The translations under genes and the position numbers were made by a program. The notes under the pieces are model-generated. The model was not told the origin of the DNA. It searched no databases and saw only the letters and a list, made by a program, of their open reading frames with translations. This document shows, piece by piece, positions 7,159 through 19,840 of a stretch of DNA of 64,000 bases. Position 1 is the first letter of the stretch. Each line of letters starts with the position of its first letter. The DNA comes from Clostridiales bacterium (GTDB lineage: Bacteria; Bacillota; Desulfotomaculia; Desulfotomaculales; VENG01): assembly GCA_021736985.1 (NCBI GenBank), contig JAIPEW010000006.1, forward strand, positions 45,560 through 109,559, written 5' to 3'.

Positions 7159-10100
7159 ATGAGTAACAAAAAAAATGTTGGTGCTGTATTAGTCGTTGGA
7201 GGTGGCATAGCTGGCATACAAGCATCACTTGATTTAGCCGATTTGGGTTATTATGTATATTTAATTGAAAAATCAACTGCCATTGGTGGCGAAATGGCCA
7301 GATTAGATAAAACCTTCCCAACAAATGATTGCTCAATGTGTATCTTGTCTCCCAAACTTGTTGGTTGTGGAAGACACTTAAACATAGAAAACCACACAGG
7401 TACAGAAATAAAAAGCTTAAAAGGAATTGCTGGTAATTACAAAGTCCTTTTGCACAAACATGCTAGATATATTGACACAGAAAAATGTACTGGGTGTGGT
7501 GAATGTTCCAATGTATGTCCTGTTGAACTACCTTGCCAATTTAACTGCGGGCTTGATAAAAGAAAAGCAGTTTACAAGCTTTATGCTCAAGCCATGCCTG
7601 CTGCTTACGCAATTGAAAAAAATGGCTTTTCACCTTGCAGAGCAGCTTGTCCAGCCGGAGTTAATGTGCAAGGTTATGTGCAGTTAGTAAAAAATGGAAA
7701 ATATAAAGAAGCATGGCGTTTAATATATGAGGATAATCCCCTACCGGCAATCTGCGGTAGAATATGTACTCGACCTTGTGAATCCCATTGTTATCGGGGA
7801 AAAATTGATAGTCCTGTAAGCATACGGGAACTTAAAAAATTTGCTGCTGATTTTTGTTATAAAAAGCCAGATGAACTTCCACTTCCTCAAGTTCCGCAAA
7901 ATAAAAGTAAAAAAGTTGCTGTTATCGGCTCTGGCCCTGCGGGCTTATCTGCTGCTTACCAGTTAATAAAATCTGGTTATGATATTACAGTATTTGAAGC
8001 AATGTCTGAACCAGGTGGAATGCTCAGGGTTGTAATACCGGAATATAGGTTGCCTAAAAATATTCTAGATTTTGAAATAAGCTTGCTACAAAAAATTGGT
8101 GTAAAAATAGAAACAAACTGCAGGCTGGGACAAGATTTTACTCTTAATAGTCTGAAAAAACAAGGATATGAGGCTATATTCTTAGCTATAGGAGCGCAGA
8201 AAAGTGTATCTCTCAATCTCCCGGGTGAGAAATTACAAGGGGTACAATCAGGCATAGAACTTCTTAAAAAAATAAACACTGGTAAAAACCCTGAAATAGG
8301 TCAGCGCGTTGCAGTTATTGGTGGAGGCAATACTGCCATGGATGCAGCAAGAACAGCACTAAGAGTAGGGGCTAGCGAGGTAACAATTGTTTACCGTCGT
8401 TCTGAAGATGAAATTACTGCAGAACAAGAAGAAATAAGACAGGCTAAAGAAGAAGGTGTCCAATTTAAGATGTTAACATCCCCTCAGAAAATAATGGGAA
8501 ACAGTGGGGAAGTTAATGGTCTTAAATGTGTTTATAATGATTTAGGAGAGCCCGATTCTAGCGGCAGGCGGCGACCTATACCTATAGAAGGAACTGATTT
8601 TGAACTTGATCTGGATAGTGTAATAATAGCAGTGGGCCAAAACCCTGAATTAAACGGTGTAGAACCATATTTGGAAGTATCAAAAAAAGGTACTGTTAAA
8701 GTTAACAATAGTACTATGAATACTGGTGCAGAAGGCGTTTTTGCGGCAGGTGACGTTGTTACTGGACCTGCCAATGTGATTGAAGCTATAGGAGCAGGGA
8801 AAAAAGCAGCAGCAAACATTGATTGTTACCTGCAAAATAAGATTAACAAAAATAAAATAAATAGTAATGCAGAAGATAATGTTGTAGATTTTCCTAATCA
8901 TGAGTCTGGAAATACAGGTATTTCACGTTTAGAACCAGAAGAAATTAAAGCAGAAAAACGTATCAATAATTTTTCGGAAATTTCTTTAGGCTTTTCAGAA
9001 GAAGATGCACGTAAAGAAGCAGAACGTTGTCTTAATTGTGCAATATGCTCTGAATGCGGGCAATGCGTTGAAGCATGTATGTCTAAAGCTATTAACCATG
9101 ATATGCAAGATGAGGAAATAGAATTAAATGTGGGGTCAATTATTATAAGTACCGGCTGTGAAACTTATGATCCTACTAATTTAGAATATCTAGGTTACAA
9201 TAGGCATGCCAACGTGCTTACTAGTATAGAATTTGAACGTGTTTTAAGTGCATCAGGACCATATGGAGGATACATCCAAAGACCCTCAGATGGCAAAGAA
9301 CCTAAAAAAATTGCCTGGTTACAATGTGTTGGTTCTCGTAACCATCGAGAAAACCAAGGTTATTGCTCTTCAGTATGCTGTATGTATGCTATAAAAGAAG
9401 CAGTAATAGCTAAAGAACATTGCAGTTATCCTTTACATACAACAATTTTTTATATGGATATGCGTACTTATGGTAAAGAATTTGAACAATATTATGAAAA
9501 AGCAAAAAATGAGTTAAAAGTAAATTTTGTAAGGTCTAGAATATATTCTATATCTGAGCTTCCAGATAAGGATAACAATCTTTTCATAAGATACGCCGAT
9601 GAACATGGAAATATATGTAACGAAGAGTTTGATCTAGTAATACTTTCAGTAGGTTTAAAACCATCTTCTGACACCGTAGATATTGCCAGAAAGATGGATT
9701 TGAATTTAAACAAATATAATTTTATTGAACCAAAACAACTTACCGGTGTTAACACAAATAAAGATGGTATCTATGTTGCTGGTACATTAAGCGGTCCTAA
9801 AGATATTCCAGAAACTGTTATGCAAGCAAGCGCTGCAGCAGCAGATTCTGCTTCATTACTAGCTAATGTTCGTGGTACAATGGTAAAAGAAAAAGCCTTT
9901 CCGCCCGAAAAAGATATAGCTGGAGATATTATACGTATAGGTGTATTTGTTTGCCACTGTGGTATTAATATCGGTGGCACAGTTGATGTTCCTGAAGTAG
10001 TTAACTATGTAAAGAATATAAATAGTGTAGCGTACGCTACTGATAAACTATACACATGTTCCCAAGACGCAACAGATCAAATAAAAGAAGCAATCCAGGA

Positions 10101-11583
10101 ATATAACTTAAACAGGGTTGTTGTAGCTTCTTGCACTCCCAGAACGCATGAACCTCTATTTCAAGAAACAATTAAAGAAGCAGGACTTAATCCTAACCTT
10201 TTTGAAATGGCTAATATTAGGGACCAATGCTCATGGGTGCACATGAACAATCCAGTGGAAGCAACTAAAAAAGCGAAAGATTTAGTTGCTATGGCAGTTG
10301 CTAAATCAAAACTATTGGAGCCTATTCAGTCTTCTGAAGTTGAAATAAATCACAATGTATTGGTTATTGGTGGAGGCATTGCGGGATTAAATAGTGCCCT
10401 TAACCTGGCAGAACAAGGATATAAAGTAAACATTGTAGAAAAAGAAAAACAGTTAGGGGGAATAGCTAAACGCATAAATTATGGTATAAAGGGAGAAGAT
10501 GTACAATCTTATTTATCCGGCTTAATCAAAGATATATATAACAATTCTTTAGTTACAGTTTTTACTGAGTCTGAGATTAAAGATGCTAGCGGATTTGTAG
10601 GTAATTATACAACAACTTTAACTACAGGCGAAGAAATAAGCCACGGGGTAACAATAATTGCCACAGGAGCCAATGAATATAAACCATCCGAATATTTATA
10701 CGGACAAAACAACAGGGTAATGACGTTGTTAGAATTAGAAGAAGCAATGGCTAGTAACGATGTTAAGATTAATAACGCAGAAAATTATGTTTTTATACAG
10801 TGTGTAGGCTCTAGAGATGACAAGAGGCCTTATTGCAGCCGCATTTGCTGCACTAAGTCTATAAATACAGCACTTAAAATTAAAAAAAGTAAACCTGAAG
10901 CAAATATATATATCCTTTACAGGGATATAAGAACTTACAGCTTCCTTGAAGATAAATACAGAGAAGCAAGACAAAAAGGTGTTATATTTATTCGCTACAA
11001 TAATGCTGATAAGCCCGTAGTTGAAAATTCAGGTAGCACTCTCAAGGTTACAATTACTGATCACGTACTAGATATTCCAATTGTCATAAGTGCTGATATT
11101 ATTGGACTTGCATCAGCAATTGTTCCACCTGAAGAAAATAATAATAAACTTAGCCAACTTTACAAAGTACCTTTGAATCAAGATAACTTTTTCTTAGAAG
11201 CCCATATGAAACTACGCCCTGTTGATTCCAGTGCAGACGGTGTATTTATGGCCGGATTAGCACATGGACCTAAAAATTTAGAAGAAAATATTGCTCAAGC
11301 TAAAGCTGCTGCAGGCAGGGCCGGTACCATTTTAACCCAGGACACTATCTCTATAGAAGGAAAGTGTGCTGTTGTAGATAAACAAAAATGTGTTGGATGT
11401 AGAACTTGTGAGTCAGTATGCCCGGCACATGCAGTGCAACTAGATGAACAACAAAAAGTAGCTGTAGTAAACGAGGCACTCTGTAAAGGCTGCGGGGTAT
11501 GTGCCTCATCTTGTAGGTGTGGAGCAATAAATATAAAAGGTTGGACTGACGAACAAATCGCAGCCATGGTAAATGCACTATAG
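7159..11583 (+). CDS. hdrA: Three-module HdrA-GltD/NfnB-HdrA flavoprotein
   Basis: A 1474-aa cytoplasmic Fe-S flavoprotein, far longer than the usual ~1010-aa HdrA tandem. Order: HdrA FAD fold (GGGIAG at 14-19); CSMC at 58-61; one ferredoxin motif near 112-122; an inserted GltD/NfnB-like module (about 157-605) with the PCRAACPAG Fe-S motif, GSGPAG for FAD and GGGNTAMDAA for NAD(P)H; ferredoxin cysteines near 620-645; the rest of the first HdrA including the CVGSR...YCSSVCC cluster site near 723; a second HdrA FAD fold from about 1067; and two C-terminal 4Fe-4S motifs near 1410-1455. It should hold at least three flavins and could receive electrons from NAD(P)H. The extended ribosome site GGATGTGAT lies 5 nt before ATG. 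It is the first gene of the redox operon. Family function is electron bifurcation or confurcation; the specific reaction here is inferred. Confidence 0.93.
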   Translation: MSNKKNVGAVLVVGGGIAGIQASLDLADLGYYVYLIEKSTAIGGEMARLDKTFPTNDCSMCILSPKLVGCGRHLNIENHTGTEIKSLKGIAGNYKVLLHKHARYIDTEKCTGCGECSNVCPVELPCQFNCGLDKRKAVYKLYAQAMPAAYAIEKNGFSPCRAACPAGVNVQGYVQLVKNGKYKEAWRLIYEDNPLPAICGRICTRPCESHCYRGKIDSPVSIRELKKFAADFCYKKPDELPLPQVPQNKSKKVAVIGSGPAGLSAAYQLIKSGYDITVFEAMSEPGGMLRVVIPEYRLPKNILDFEISLLQKIGVKIETNCRLGQDFTLNSLKKQGYEAIFLAIGAQKSVSLNLPGEKLQGVQSGIELLKKINTGKNPEIGQRVAVIGGGNTAMDAARTALRVGASEVTIVYRRSEDEITAEQEEIRQAKEEGVQFKMLTSPQKIMGNSGEVNGLKCVYNDLGEPDSSGRRRPIPIEGTDFELDLDSVIIAVGQNPELNGVEPYLEVSKKGTVKVNNSTMNTGAEGVFAAGDVVTGPANVIEAIGAGKKAAANIDCYLQNKINKNKINSNAEDNVVDFPNHESGNTGISRLEPEEIKAEKRINNFSEISLGFSEEDARKEAERCLNCAICSECGQCVEACMSKAINHDMQDEEIELNVGSIIISTGCETYDPTNLEYLGYNRHANVLTSIEFERVLSASGPYGGYIQRPSDGKEPKKIAWLQCVGSRNHRENQGYCSSVCCMYAIKEAVIAKEHCSYPLHTTIFYMDMRTYGKEFEQYYEKAKNELKVNFVRSRIYSISELPDKDNNLFIRYADEHGNICNEEFDLVILSVGLKPSSDTVDIARKMDLNLNKYNFIEPKQLTGVNTNKDGIYVAGTLSGPKDIPETVMQASAAAADSASLLANVRGTMVKEKAFPPEKDIAGDIIRIGVFVCHCGINIGGTVDVPEVVNYVKNINSVAYATDKLYTCSQDATDQIKEAIQEYNLNRVVVASCTPRTHEPLFQETIKEAGLNPNLFEMANIRDQCSWVHMNNPVEATKKAKDLVAMAVAKSKLLEPIQSSEVEINHNVLVIGGGIAGLNSALNLAEQGYKVNIVEKEKQLGGIAKRINYGIKGEDVQSYLSGLIKDIYNNSLVTVFTESEIKDASGFVGNYTTTLTTGEEISHGVTIIATGANEYKPSEYLYGQNNRVMTLLELEEAMASNDVKINNAENYVFIQCVGSRDDKRPYCSRICCTKSINTALKIKKSKPEANIYILYRDIRTYSFLEDKYREARQKGVIFIRYNNADKPVVENSGSTLKVTITDHVLDIPIVISADIIGLASAIVPPEENNNKLSQLYKVPLNQDNFFLEAHMKLRPVDSSADGVFMAGLAHGPKNLEENIAQAKAAAGRAGTILTQDTISIEGKCAVVDKQKCVGCRTCESVCPAHAVQLDEQQKVAVVNEALCKGCGVCASSCRCGAINIKGWTDEQIAAMVNAL

Positions 11584-11602
11584 CAACTGGGGAGGGAAAC
11601 TT

Positions 11603-12043
11603 ATGGAAAAAGAACCAAAGATAGTAGCATTTCTATGCAACTGGTGTAGTTATGCTGGCGCCGACCTTGCAGGGGTTAGTAGATTACAATATCCTCCAAA
11701 CGTTCGAGTTATAAGAGTACCGTGTTCAGGAAGAATAAATCCCCTATTTATAATTAACGCTTTGCGTAACGGTGCCGACGCCGTACTCACTTCAGGCTGT
11801 CATCCCGGTGACTGCCATTACGCAACTGGTAATCTAGTAGCTCGTAGGAAGTTTGCTTTACTAAAAAACTTAATGGATTATATCGGAGTTGAAGATGAAA
11901 GAGTAAGTTTCAGCTGGGTATCTGCCTCTGAAGGAACTCGATTTGCCGAAGTAATCAACAAAGTAACAGAGAGAGCTAAGAAGGTAGGCCCCAATAACGG
12001 GTTATTTAATAAGGAATCGGGGTGTGGCGGATGCAATCAATAA
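11603..12043 (+). CDS. flxD: MvhD/FlxD-type [2Fe-2S] subunit
   Basis: A 146-aa hydrogenase iron-sulfur subunit of the MvhD/FlpD family. All the expected cluster cysteines are present: LCNWC near the N-terminus, VPCSG in the middle and SGCHPGDC. MvhD proteins pass electrons between HdrA and an electron donor module. GGAGG (11591-11595) lies 7 nt before ATG 11603; an upstream in-frame ATG inside hdrA has no ribosome site. It lies between hdrA and the flxC gene, and overlaps the latter by 13 bases, implying translational coupling. Confidence 0.9.
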   Translation: MEKEPKIVAFLCNWCSYAGADLAGVSRLQYPPNVRVIRVPCSGRINPLFIINALRNGADAVLTSGCHPGDCHYATGNLVARRKFALLKNLMDYIGVEDERVSFSWVSASEGTRFAEVINKVTERAKKVGPNNGLFNKESGCGGCNQ

Positions 12044-12987
12044 CAACTGCAGTTCAAAACTCAGCTAAAAAGTTATTAGAAGAAAATAAAGTTGATGTGG
12101 TAATTGGTTTCAAAAAAGGTACCATACCTCTTCGCAGTACTCCAGTATTTATACGTGATTCAAATGATGCAGACAAGCTGGAATGGAACTATTATTGCGA
12201 AAACAATCTTGCTAACTACCTTCGTAACAAAGATCAAAAAATTGGTGTAGTAGTAAAAGGTTGCGATTCCAGATCTATTGTAGCATTAATGAAAGAAAAT
12301 CAATTAACCAGAGACAATTTATATCTAATTGGAGTACCTTGCAGCGGTATGATTGACAGGAAGAAAGTAAATAGGATAATTGGCGACAAGGAAATCTTAG
12401 AGACTAATTGCAACGAAGATTCTTTGATAATTAAAACTAAAGATTCTGAACAGACAATTAAATTGAATGAGGTTATGCACAATTCTTGCTTAAAATGTAA
12501 TCACAAAAATCCTGTCATTTACGATGAAATGGTAGCAGAACCAGTATCAGAAAACTCGAATACTGATTTCTCTGAAATCAAAGAATTTGAAGAAAAGCCA
12601 GCAGAAGAAAGGAAAAATTTCTTCATAGAAGAACTCAGTAAGTGTATTCGCTGTTATGCTTGTAGAAATTCTTGTCCCATGTGTTACTGTCAAGAATGCT
12701 TCGTGGACTCTACCAATCCTGAATGGATCGGTAAAAGTGCTGAAAATGTACAAGATAATTTGTTTTTCCAGGCTGTTCGAGTATTTCATTTAGCGGGACG
12801 CTGCGTAGACTGTGGTGCTTGTGAACGTGCATGTCCAATGGATATTAATTTAGGACTTTTAACACGTAAACTGTATAAAGATACAACAGAAATGTTTAAC
12901 ACAGAAGCTGGCGCCAATTTGGAAGATGCACCCGCGCTTTCAACTTATAACATGGATGATCCACAACCCTTTTTATTGAAGGAATGA
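12031..12987 (+). CDS. flxC: FlxC-type Fe-S protein (FrhB/HdrC-like)
   Basis: A 318-aa protein. The first two thirds resemble FrhB/FdhB coenzyme F420 hydrogenase beta-type proteins (GVVVKGCDSRSI, GVPCSGMID, NSCLKC), and the last third has two 4Fe-4S sites (CIRCYACRNSCP and CVDCGACERACP). It matches the FlxC subunit of the Flx-Hdr NADH dehydrogenases, which carry electrons between the NADH module and HdrA. ATG 12031 is chosen over GTG 12022 because the site ATCGGGGTG sits 6 nt before it. Neighbours are flxD and flxB. Confidence 0.82.
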   Translation: MQSITTAVQNSAKKLLEENKVDVVIGFKKGTIPLRSTPVFIRDSNDADKLEWNYYCENNLANYLRNKDQKIGVVVKGCDSRSIVALMKENQLTRDNLYLIGVPCSGMIDRKKVNRIIGDKEILETNCNEDSLIIKTKDSEQTIKLNEVMHNSCLKCNHKNPVIYDEMVAEPVSENSNTDFSEIKEFEEKPAEERKNFFIEELSKCIRCYACRNSCPMCYCQECFVDSTNPEWIGKSAENVQDNLFFQAVRVFHLAGRCVDCGACERACPMDINLGLLTRKLYKDTTEMFNTEAGANLEDAPALSTYNMDDPQPFLLKE

Positions 12988-13001
12988 GGTGAAATAAAAT
13001 C

Positions 13002-14015
13002 ATGATATTGACAAAAAAAGATGTTCCTAACTTTTTAGACAGCCTGAAAAATAATTATCAAGTTTTTGCTCCGGTTAAACAAGATCATTATACAGAGTTT
13101 AAAGAAATAGAAAACGGAGCAGATGCTGTATTGGATTACAGTAATACTAAGACTCCTCCAAAGAAAATTTTATTCCCACAATCAGAAAAACTTTATTGTT
13201 ATAAAGTTGAGGAAAATGGTGTACAAATGGAGGAAAAGGCTGATGAGCAGCAAAAAGTAATTTTTGGTATCCGCCCGTGTGATGCAAAAAGTTTTACTAT
13301 ACTTGATAAAGTATTCGATAATAATAAGTATCAAGATCCTTATTATTTGAACAGGCGTAAAAATACTATATTGGTGGGAATAGGTTGTAATGCTCCTGAA
13401 TCCACCTGTTTTTGTACTTCATTAGGTGGCGGGCCCTTTGATACCACTGGTTTAGATTTACTTTTAGTTGATATTGGTGATTGTTACCTAGTTGAAGTAA
13501 TATCTGAAAAAGGTAAGAACATGTTGACTTCCTGCAAAGAAGCAGGGGAAGAAGATAAGAAAAAGGCATCTCAAGTAAAAGAGAATGCAACTCTTACCAC
13601 TTCAATTAATATAGAAGGTATAAAAGAAAAACTTGATAATAACTTCTATAATGAAATCTGGGACTATATTTCTGAAAAATGCATAGGATGTGGTTCCTGT
13701 ACATTCTCATGTCCTACCTGTCATTGTTTTGACATAGTTGATGAAACTGCAGATTCAGGCGGATGTCGCATACGTAACTGGGATTCCTGCATGTTTCCCT
13801 TGTTCACCTTACATGGATCGGGTCACAATCCGCGCCCGAGCAATAAAGAACGTTTTCGCAACCGTATTATGCACAAATTTAATTACTTTGTAGAAACAAA
13901 TGATATTACTGCTTGTGTAGGATGCGGTAGGTGTATAAAAAATTGCCCTGTAAATATGGATATTCGCGAAATTTTAGAAGAAATTCAGGGGTTGGAAGCG
14001 AGGTCGGTTAGTTAA
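13002..14015 (+). CDS. flxB: FlxB-type Fe-S protein (HydB/AsrA family)
   Basis: A 337-aa protein of the sulfhydrogenase-beta / AsrA type. It shows the FGIRPCDAK motif, STCFC near residue 133, and two C-terminal 4Fe-4S motifs, CIGCGSCTFSCP and CVGCGRCIKNCP. In Flx complexes FlxA and FlxB form the NADH-oxidising unit. GAGGTGA precedes ATG by 12 nt. The stop codon overlaps the ATG of flxA by one base, so the two are made in a fixed ratio. Confidence 0.85.
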   Translation: MILTKKDVPNFLDSLKNNYQVFAPVKQDHYTEFKEIENGADAVLDYSNTKTPPKKILFPQSEKLYCYKVEENGVQMEEKADEQQKVIFGIRPCDAKSFTILDKVFDNNKYQDPYYLNRRKNTILVGIGCNAPESTCFCTSLGGGPFDTTGLDLLLVDIGDCYLVEVISEKGKNMLTSCKEAGEEDKKKASQVKENATLTTSINIEGIKEKLDNNFYNEIWDYISEKCIGCGSCTFSCPTCHCFDIVDETADSGGCRIRNWDSCMFPLFTLHGSGHNPRPSNKERFRNRIMHKFNYFVETNDITACVGCGRCIKNCPVNMDIREILEEIQGLEARSVS

Positions 14016-14854
14016 TGAATAATCCATATCTACCCATACCAATGAAATTGATTAAGAACTTCAGGGAAACAGATGATAAGTTAGTTAATTCATTTACTTT
14101 GGAGTTTATAAATGAAGAAGACAAAAAGAACTTCACCTATACCCCTGGACAATTTGCTGAATTAAGTGTATTCGGGAAAGGTGAATCGCCGTTTGGTATT
14201 GCGTCATCCCCGACAGAACCTGGTATATTAAAATTCTCAGTAGCTAAAGTAGGTAAAGTTACTACGTCTCTTCATTTAACTGAAGAAGGAACCACTTTAG
14301 GAGTCCGTGGCCCCTTGGGAAACAGTTTTCCTATTGAGAAATTAAAAGGCAAAAATATTGTCTTAATAAGCGGGGGATTTGCTTTTACTACCCTGCGATC
14401 ACTTGCAACATATATTCTTAATGAAAATAATCGGGGAGATTTCGGCAACCTTACGATTATTTACGGTGCTAGAACTCCAGGTCTCCTGTTATACAAAGAA
14501 GAACTGGCAGAATGGGATAAACGCTCTGACATTGATTTGCATAAAACTATTGACAAACCTGCTGAAGGATGGGACGGTAAAGTAGGTTTTGTACCTCAAG
14601 TAACAGAAGAAGTTGCTCCTAGTCCAGAAAATACTTATGCAATAGTATGTGGACCACCCATTATGATCAAGTTTACTATGCCTGCTCTTGAAAAATTAGG
14701 TTTCAAATCTGACCAAATTATAATGTCTTTAGAAAACAGGATGAAATGCGGTATAGGAATGTGTGGAAGGTGCAATGTAGGAAGCAAATATGTATGTAAA
14801 GATGGTCCTGTCTTTACAAGAGCTCAACTGTTGGAAATGCCCAACGAATACTAA
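14015..14854 (+). CDS. flxA: FlxA-type NAD(P)H/FAD reductase subunit
   Basis: A 279-aa ferredoxin-NADP reductase-like protein (sulfhydrogenase gamma, AsrB, PyrK-like). It has an FAD barrel (TPGQFAELSVFG, then FGIASSP), an NAD-binding fold with SGGFAFTTLRSL near residue 115 and CGPPIM near 214, and the C-terminal [2Fe-2S] site CGIGMCGRCNVG plus a further Cys. This is the likely entry point for NADH electrons into the complex. Only about 65 bases separate it from the next hdrA-like gene and no terminator is seen there, so the operon probably continues. Confidence 0.88.
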   Translation: MNNPYLPIPMKLIKNFRETDDKLVNSFTLEFINEEDKKNFTYTPGQFAELSVFGKGESPFGIASSPTEPGILKFSVAKVGKVTTSLHLTEEGTTLGVRGPLGNSFPIEKLKGKNIVLISGGFAFTTLRSLATYILNENNRGDFGNLTIIYGARTPGLLLYKEELAEWDKRSDIDLHKTIDKPAEGWDGKVGFVPQVTEEVAPSPENTYAIVCGPPIMIKFTMPALEKLGFKSDQIIMSLENRMKCGIGMCGRCNVGSKYVCKDGPVFTRAQLLEMPNEY

Positions 14855-14921
14855 AATATATTAAAAAAGAAATAATACACCTTTCTTTTGTGCTGGACTC
14901 TAGATGAGAGGATGTGATCTA

Positions 14922-17819
<2,898 letters not shown>

Positions 17820-17820
17820 C

Positions 17821-18246
17821 TTGGATAATTTTGAACCAAAAATTGTAGCTTTTTGTTGCCATTACTCTGCATATTCAGCAGATTTAGCTGGTTCCATGCG
17901 CCTTCAGTATCCTCCTAATGTGCGGATAATAGAACTTCCTTGTTCCGGAACTATTGACCACAAAGTATTGCTGTCTGCTGTTGAAGATGGAGCTGACGGT
18001 ATATTCGTAGCTGGTTGCATGGAAGGAGATTGTCACTTTACAAGGGGAAATTATCGAGCTAAAAAACGAGTAGAAAAAGTTAAAGAAATACTTGATGAAA
18101 TTGGTTTTGGATCAGACAGACTGGAAATGTACAATGTATCTGCAGACAATGGAACACGCTTTGCTGAAATTGCTAATGAAATGACAGAACGCATACGCAG
18201 TTTAGGTCCTAGTCCTTTTAATAAGAAAGAAGGTGACAAAAATTGA
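17821..18246 (+). CDS. mvhD: MvhD-like subunit with a missing cysteine
   Basis: A 141-aa paralogue of the upstream flxD. The first cluster motif is changed from CNWC to CHYS, so one of the four expected [2Fe-2S] ligands is serine, although an extra Cys precedes the motif. PCSG and the GCMEGDC motif are kept. It begins with TTG, 7 nt behind an excellent GGGAGGTG (17806-17813); an ATG at 17794 within the preceding gene has no such site. It should link the HdrA-like protein to MetV/MetF. Its TGA stop overlaps the TTG start of metV. Confidence 0.85.
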   Translation: MDNFEPKIVAFCCHYSAYSADLAGSMRLQYPPNVRIIELPCSGTIDHKVLLSAVEDGADGIFVAGCMEGDCHFTRGNYRAKKRVEKVKEILDEIGFGSDRLEMYNVSADNGTRFAEIANEMTERIRSLGPSPFNKKEGDKN

Positions 18247-18914
18247 TAGTAGCTGAACAAAAACCAATCAAAACCATAGCGGATTTAATTGAAGATAGTA
18301 ATAAAGTATTATTAGTTGGATGTTCTGCATGTGTAGCTGTATGCCTGGCTGGTGGAGAAAAAGAAACTGAAGTCCTGGCAAGTGCATTGCGTATTAAGCG
18401 CAAACAAGAAGGAAAACCACTAGAAACAGTAACTAAAATGGTAACTCGTCAATGTGACCCTGAATATATTGCAACTCTTGATGATAGTGTAGAAGATGTA
18501 GATACAATTATTTCTTTAGGTTGCGGTGTAGGTGTACAATATCTAGCAGAGCGGTTTTACAACAAATGGGTAATTCCTGCACTGGATACTAAATTTGCAG
18601 GTGGTTCGATTGAGCATGGTCAGTGGGAAGAACGTTGTGGACTTTGTGGTGATTGCATTTTACATCGAACAGGTGGTATATGCCCCATAATTCGCTGTTC
18701 TAAAAGTTTATTAAATGGACCTTGCGGTGGTTCACAGGATGGTAAATGCGAAATTAATAAAGATGTACCATGTGCATGGCATCTTATTTACGAGCGTATG
18801 AAATCACTTGGAAAGCTTGATAAGTTACTAGAAATCCAACCTCCAAAAGACTGGTCTAGATCACGGGACGGGGGTCCGCGAAAAGTAACTAGGGAGGATG
18901 TGTTTATAGATTGA
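18243..18914 (+). CDS. metV: MetV, Fe-S/zinc partner of methylene-THF reductase
   Basis: A 223-aa protein of the methylene-THF reductase C-terminal-domain family. It has an N-terminal GCSACVAVCLAGG region, and a cysteine-rich C-terminal half (CGLCGDC, CPIIRC, GPCGG, CEINKDVPC) that should hold Fe-S or zinc sites. MetV binds MetF and passes electrons to its FMN. It starts with TTG, 6 nt after AAGGTGA, overlapping the mvhD stop as TTGA; its own stop overlaps the metF start in the same way. The tight packing implies a stoichiometric MvhD-MetV-MetF unit. Confidence 0.92.
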   Translation: MIVAEQKPIKTIADLIEDSNKVLLVGCSACVAVCLAGGEKETEVLASALRIKRKQEGKPLETVTKMVTRQCDPEYIATLDDSVEDVDTIISLGCGVGVQYLAERFYNKWVIPALDTKFAGGSIEHGQWEERCGLCGDCILHRTGGICPIIRCSKSLLNGPCGGSQDGKCEINKDVPCAWHLIYERMKSLGKLDKLLEIQPPKDWSRSRDGGPRKVTREDVFID

Positions 18915-19834
18915 ATACAAATAGTCATTTAGAAAAAGTATTTAATAGTGGTGAATTTGTTGTATCTGCTGAGATTGGCCCCCCAAAACATGCGTCCGCA
19001 GAAGGTATGCATCATTATGCAGATGTACTAAGAGATTATGTAGATGCTGCAAATATAACTGACAACCAAACAGCAGTCGTAAGAATATCCAGCATAGCAG
19101 GTGGAGTACACCTTAATAACAAAAATGTTTGTCCTATAATTCAAATGACCTGTCGCGACAGAAACAGGATTGCAATGCAAGCTGACTTGCTGGGTGCATA
19201 CAGCTTGGGTATAAATACTATACTGTGCTTATCTGGTGACCATCAAATTTTTGGTAACCACCCAACAAGCAAAAATGTTTATGATATTGATTCTATGCAC
19301 CTTATTCAAACAGTCCGCAAAATGAGAGACGAAAAACAATTTATGTGTGGAGAAGAAATTAAAAATCAAGAACCACGCTTCTTTGTTGGTGCTGTAGCTA
19401 ACCCATTTGGTGATCCATTTGAATTTAGAGTAGATAGATTAGAGAAAAAAGTTGAAGCTGGTGCAGAATTTATCCAGACTCAATGCATCTTTGATATGGA
19501 ACGTTTTGAACGTTACATGGAAGAAGTATGCAGGCGCGGTATTGATGAAAGGGTACACATTATGGCTGGTATAACACCGCTTAAAAGCTGGAAAGCTGCC
19601 AGGTACATTGGTAATAATGTGGGCGGAATGATTGTACCTGACGAAATTGTAGAACGCCTTAAAGGTGCGGAAGATCAAAAGGCAGAAGGATTAAATATTG
19701 CAGTTGAACAAATCAATCATGTTAAAAAGATAAAAGGTGTACATGGTGTTCATATAATGGCCATTGCATGGGAAGAAAAAGTTCCAGAAATTGTTGAACG
19801 CTGTGGCCTATATCCAAGACCTAAATTTGATTAA
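18911..19834 (+). CDS. metF: Methylene-tetrahydrofolate reductase
   Basis: A 307-aa FMN-type TIM-barrel MetF. It has VSAEIGPPKH at the N-terminus, the catalytic-loop Glu context, LCLSGDH near residue 100 and GAEFIQTQCIFD near 182. It reduces 5,10-methylene-THF to 5-methyl-THF, the substrate of AcsE encoded upstream; in syntrophic acetate oxidation it would run in reverse. The start is TTG within a TTGA overlap with metV; GGGAGG (18892-18897) is 13 nt away, or GGATGTG closer. It is the last gene of the operon and is followed by a strong hairpin. Confidence 0.95.
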   Translation: MNTNSHLEKVFNSGEFVVSAEIGPPKHASAEGMHHYADVLRDYVDAANITDNQTAVVRISSIAGGVHLNNKNVCPIIQMTCRDRNRIAMQADLLGAYSLGINTILCLSGDHQIFGNHPTSKNVYDIDSMHLIQTVRKMRDEKQFMCGEEIKNQEPRFFVGAVANPFGDPFEFRVDRLEKKVEAGAEFIQTQCIFDMERFERYMEEVCRRGIDERVHIMAGITPLKSWKAARYIGNNVGGMIVPDEIVERLKGAEDQKAEGLNIAVEQINHVKKIKGVHGVHIMAIAWEEKVPEIVERCGLYPRPKFD

Positions 19835-19840
19835 TTATAA

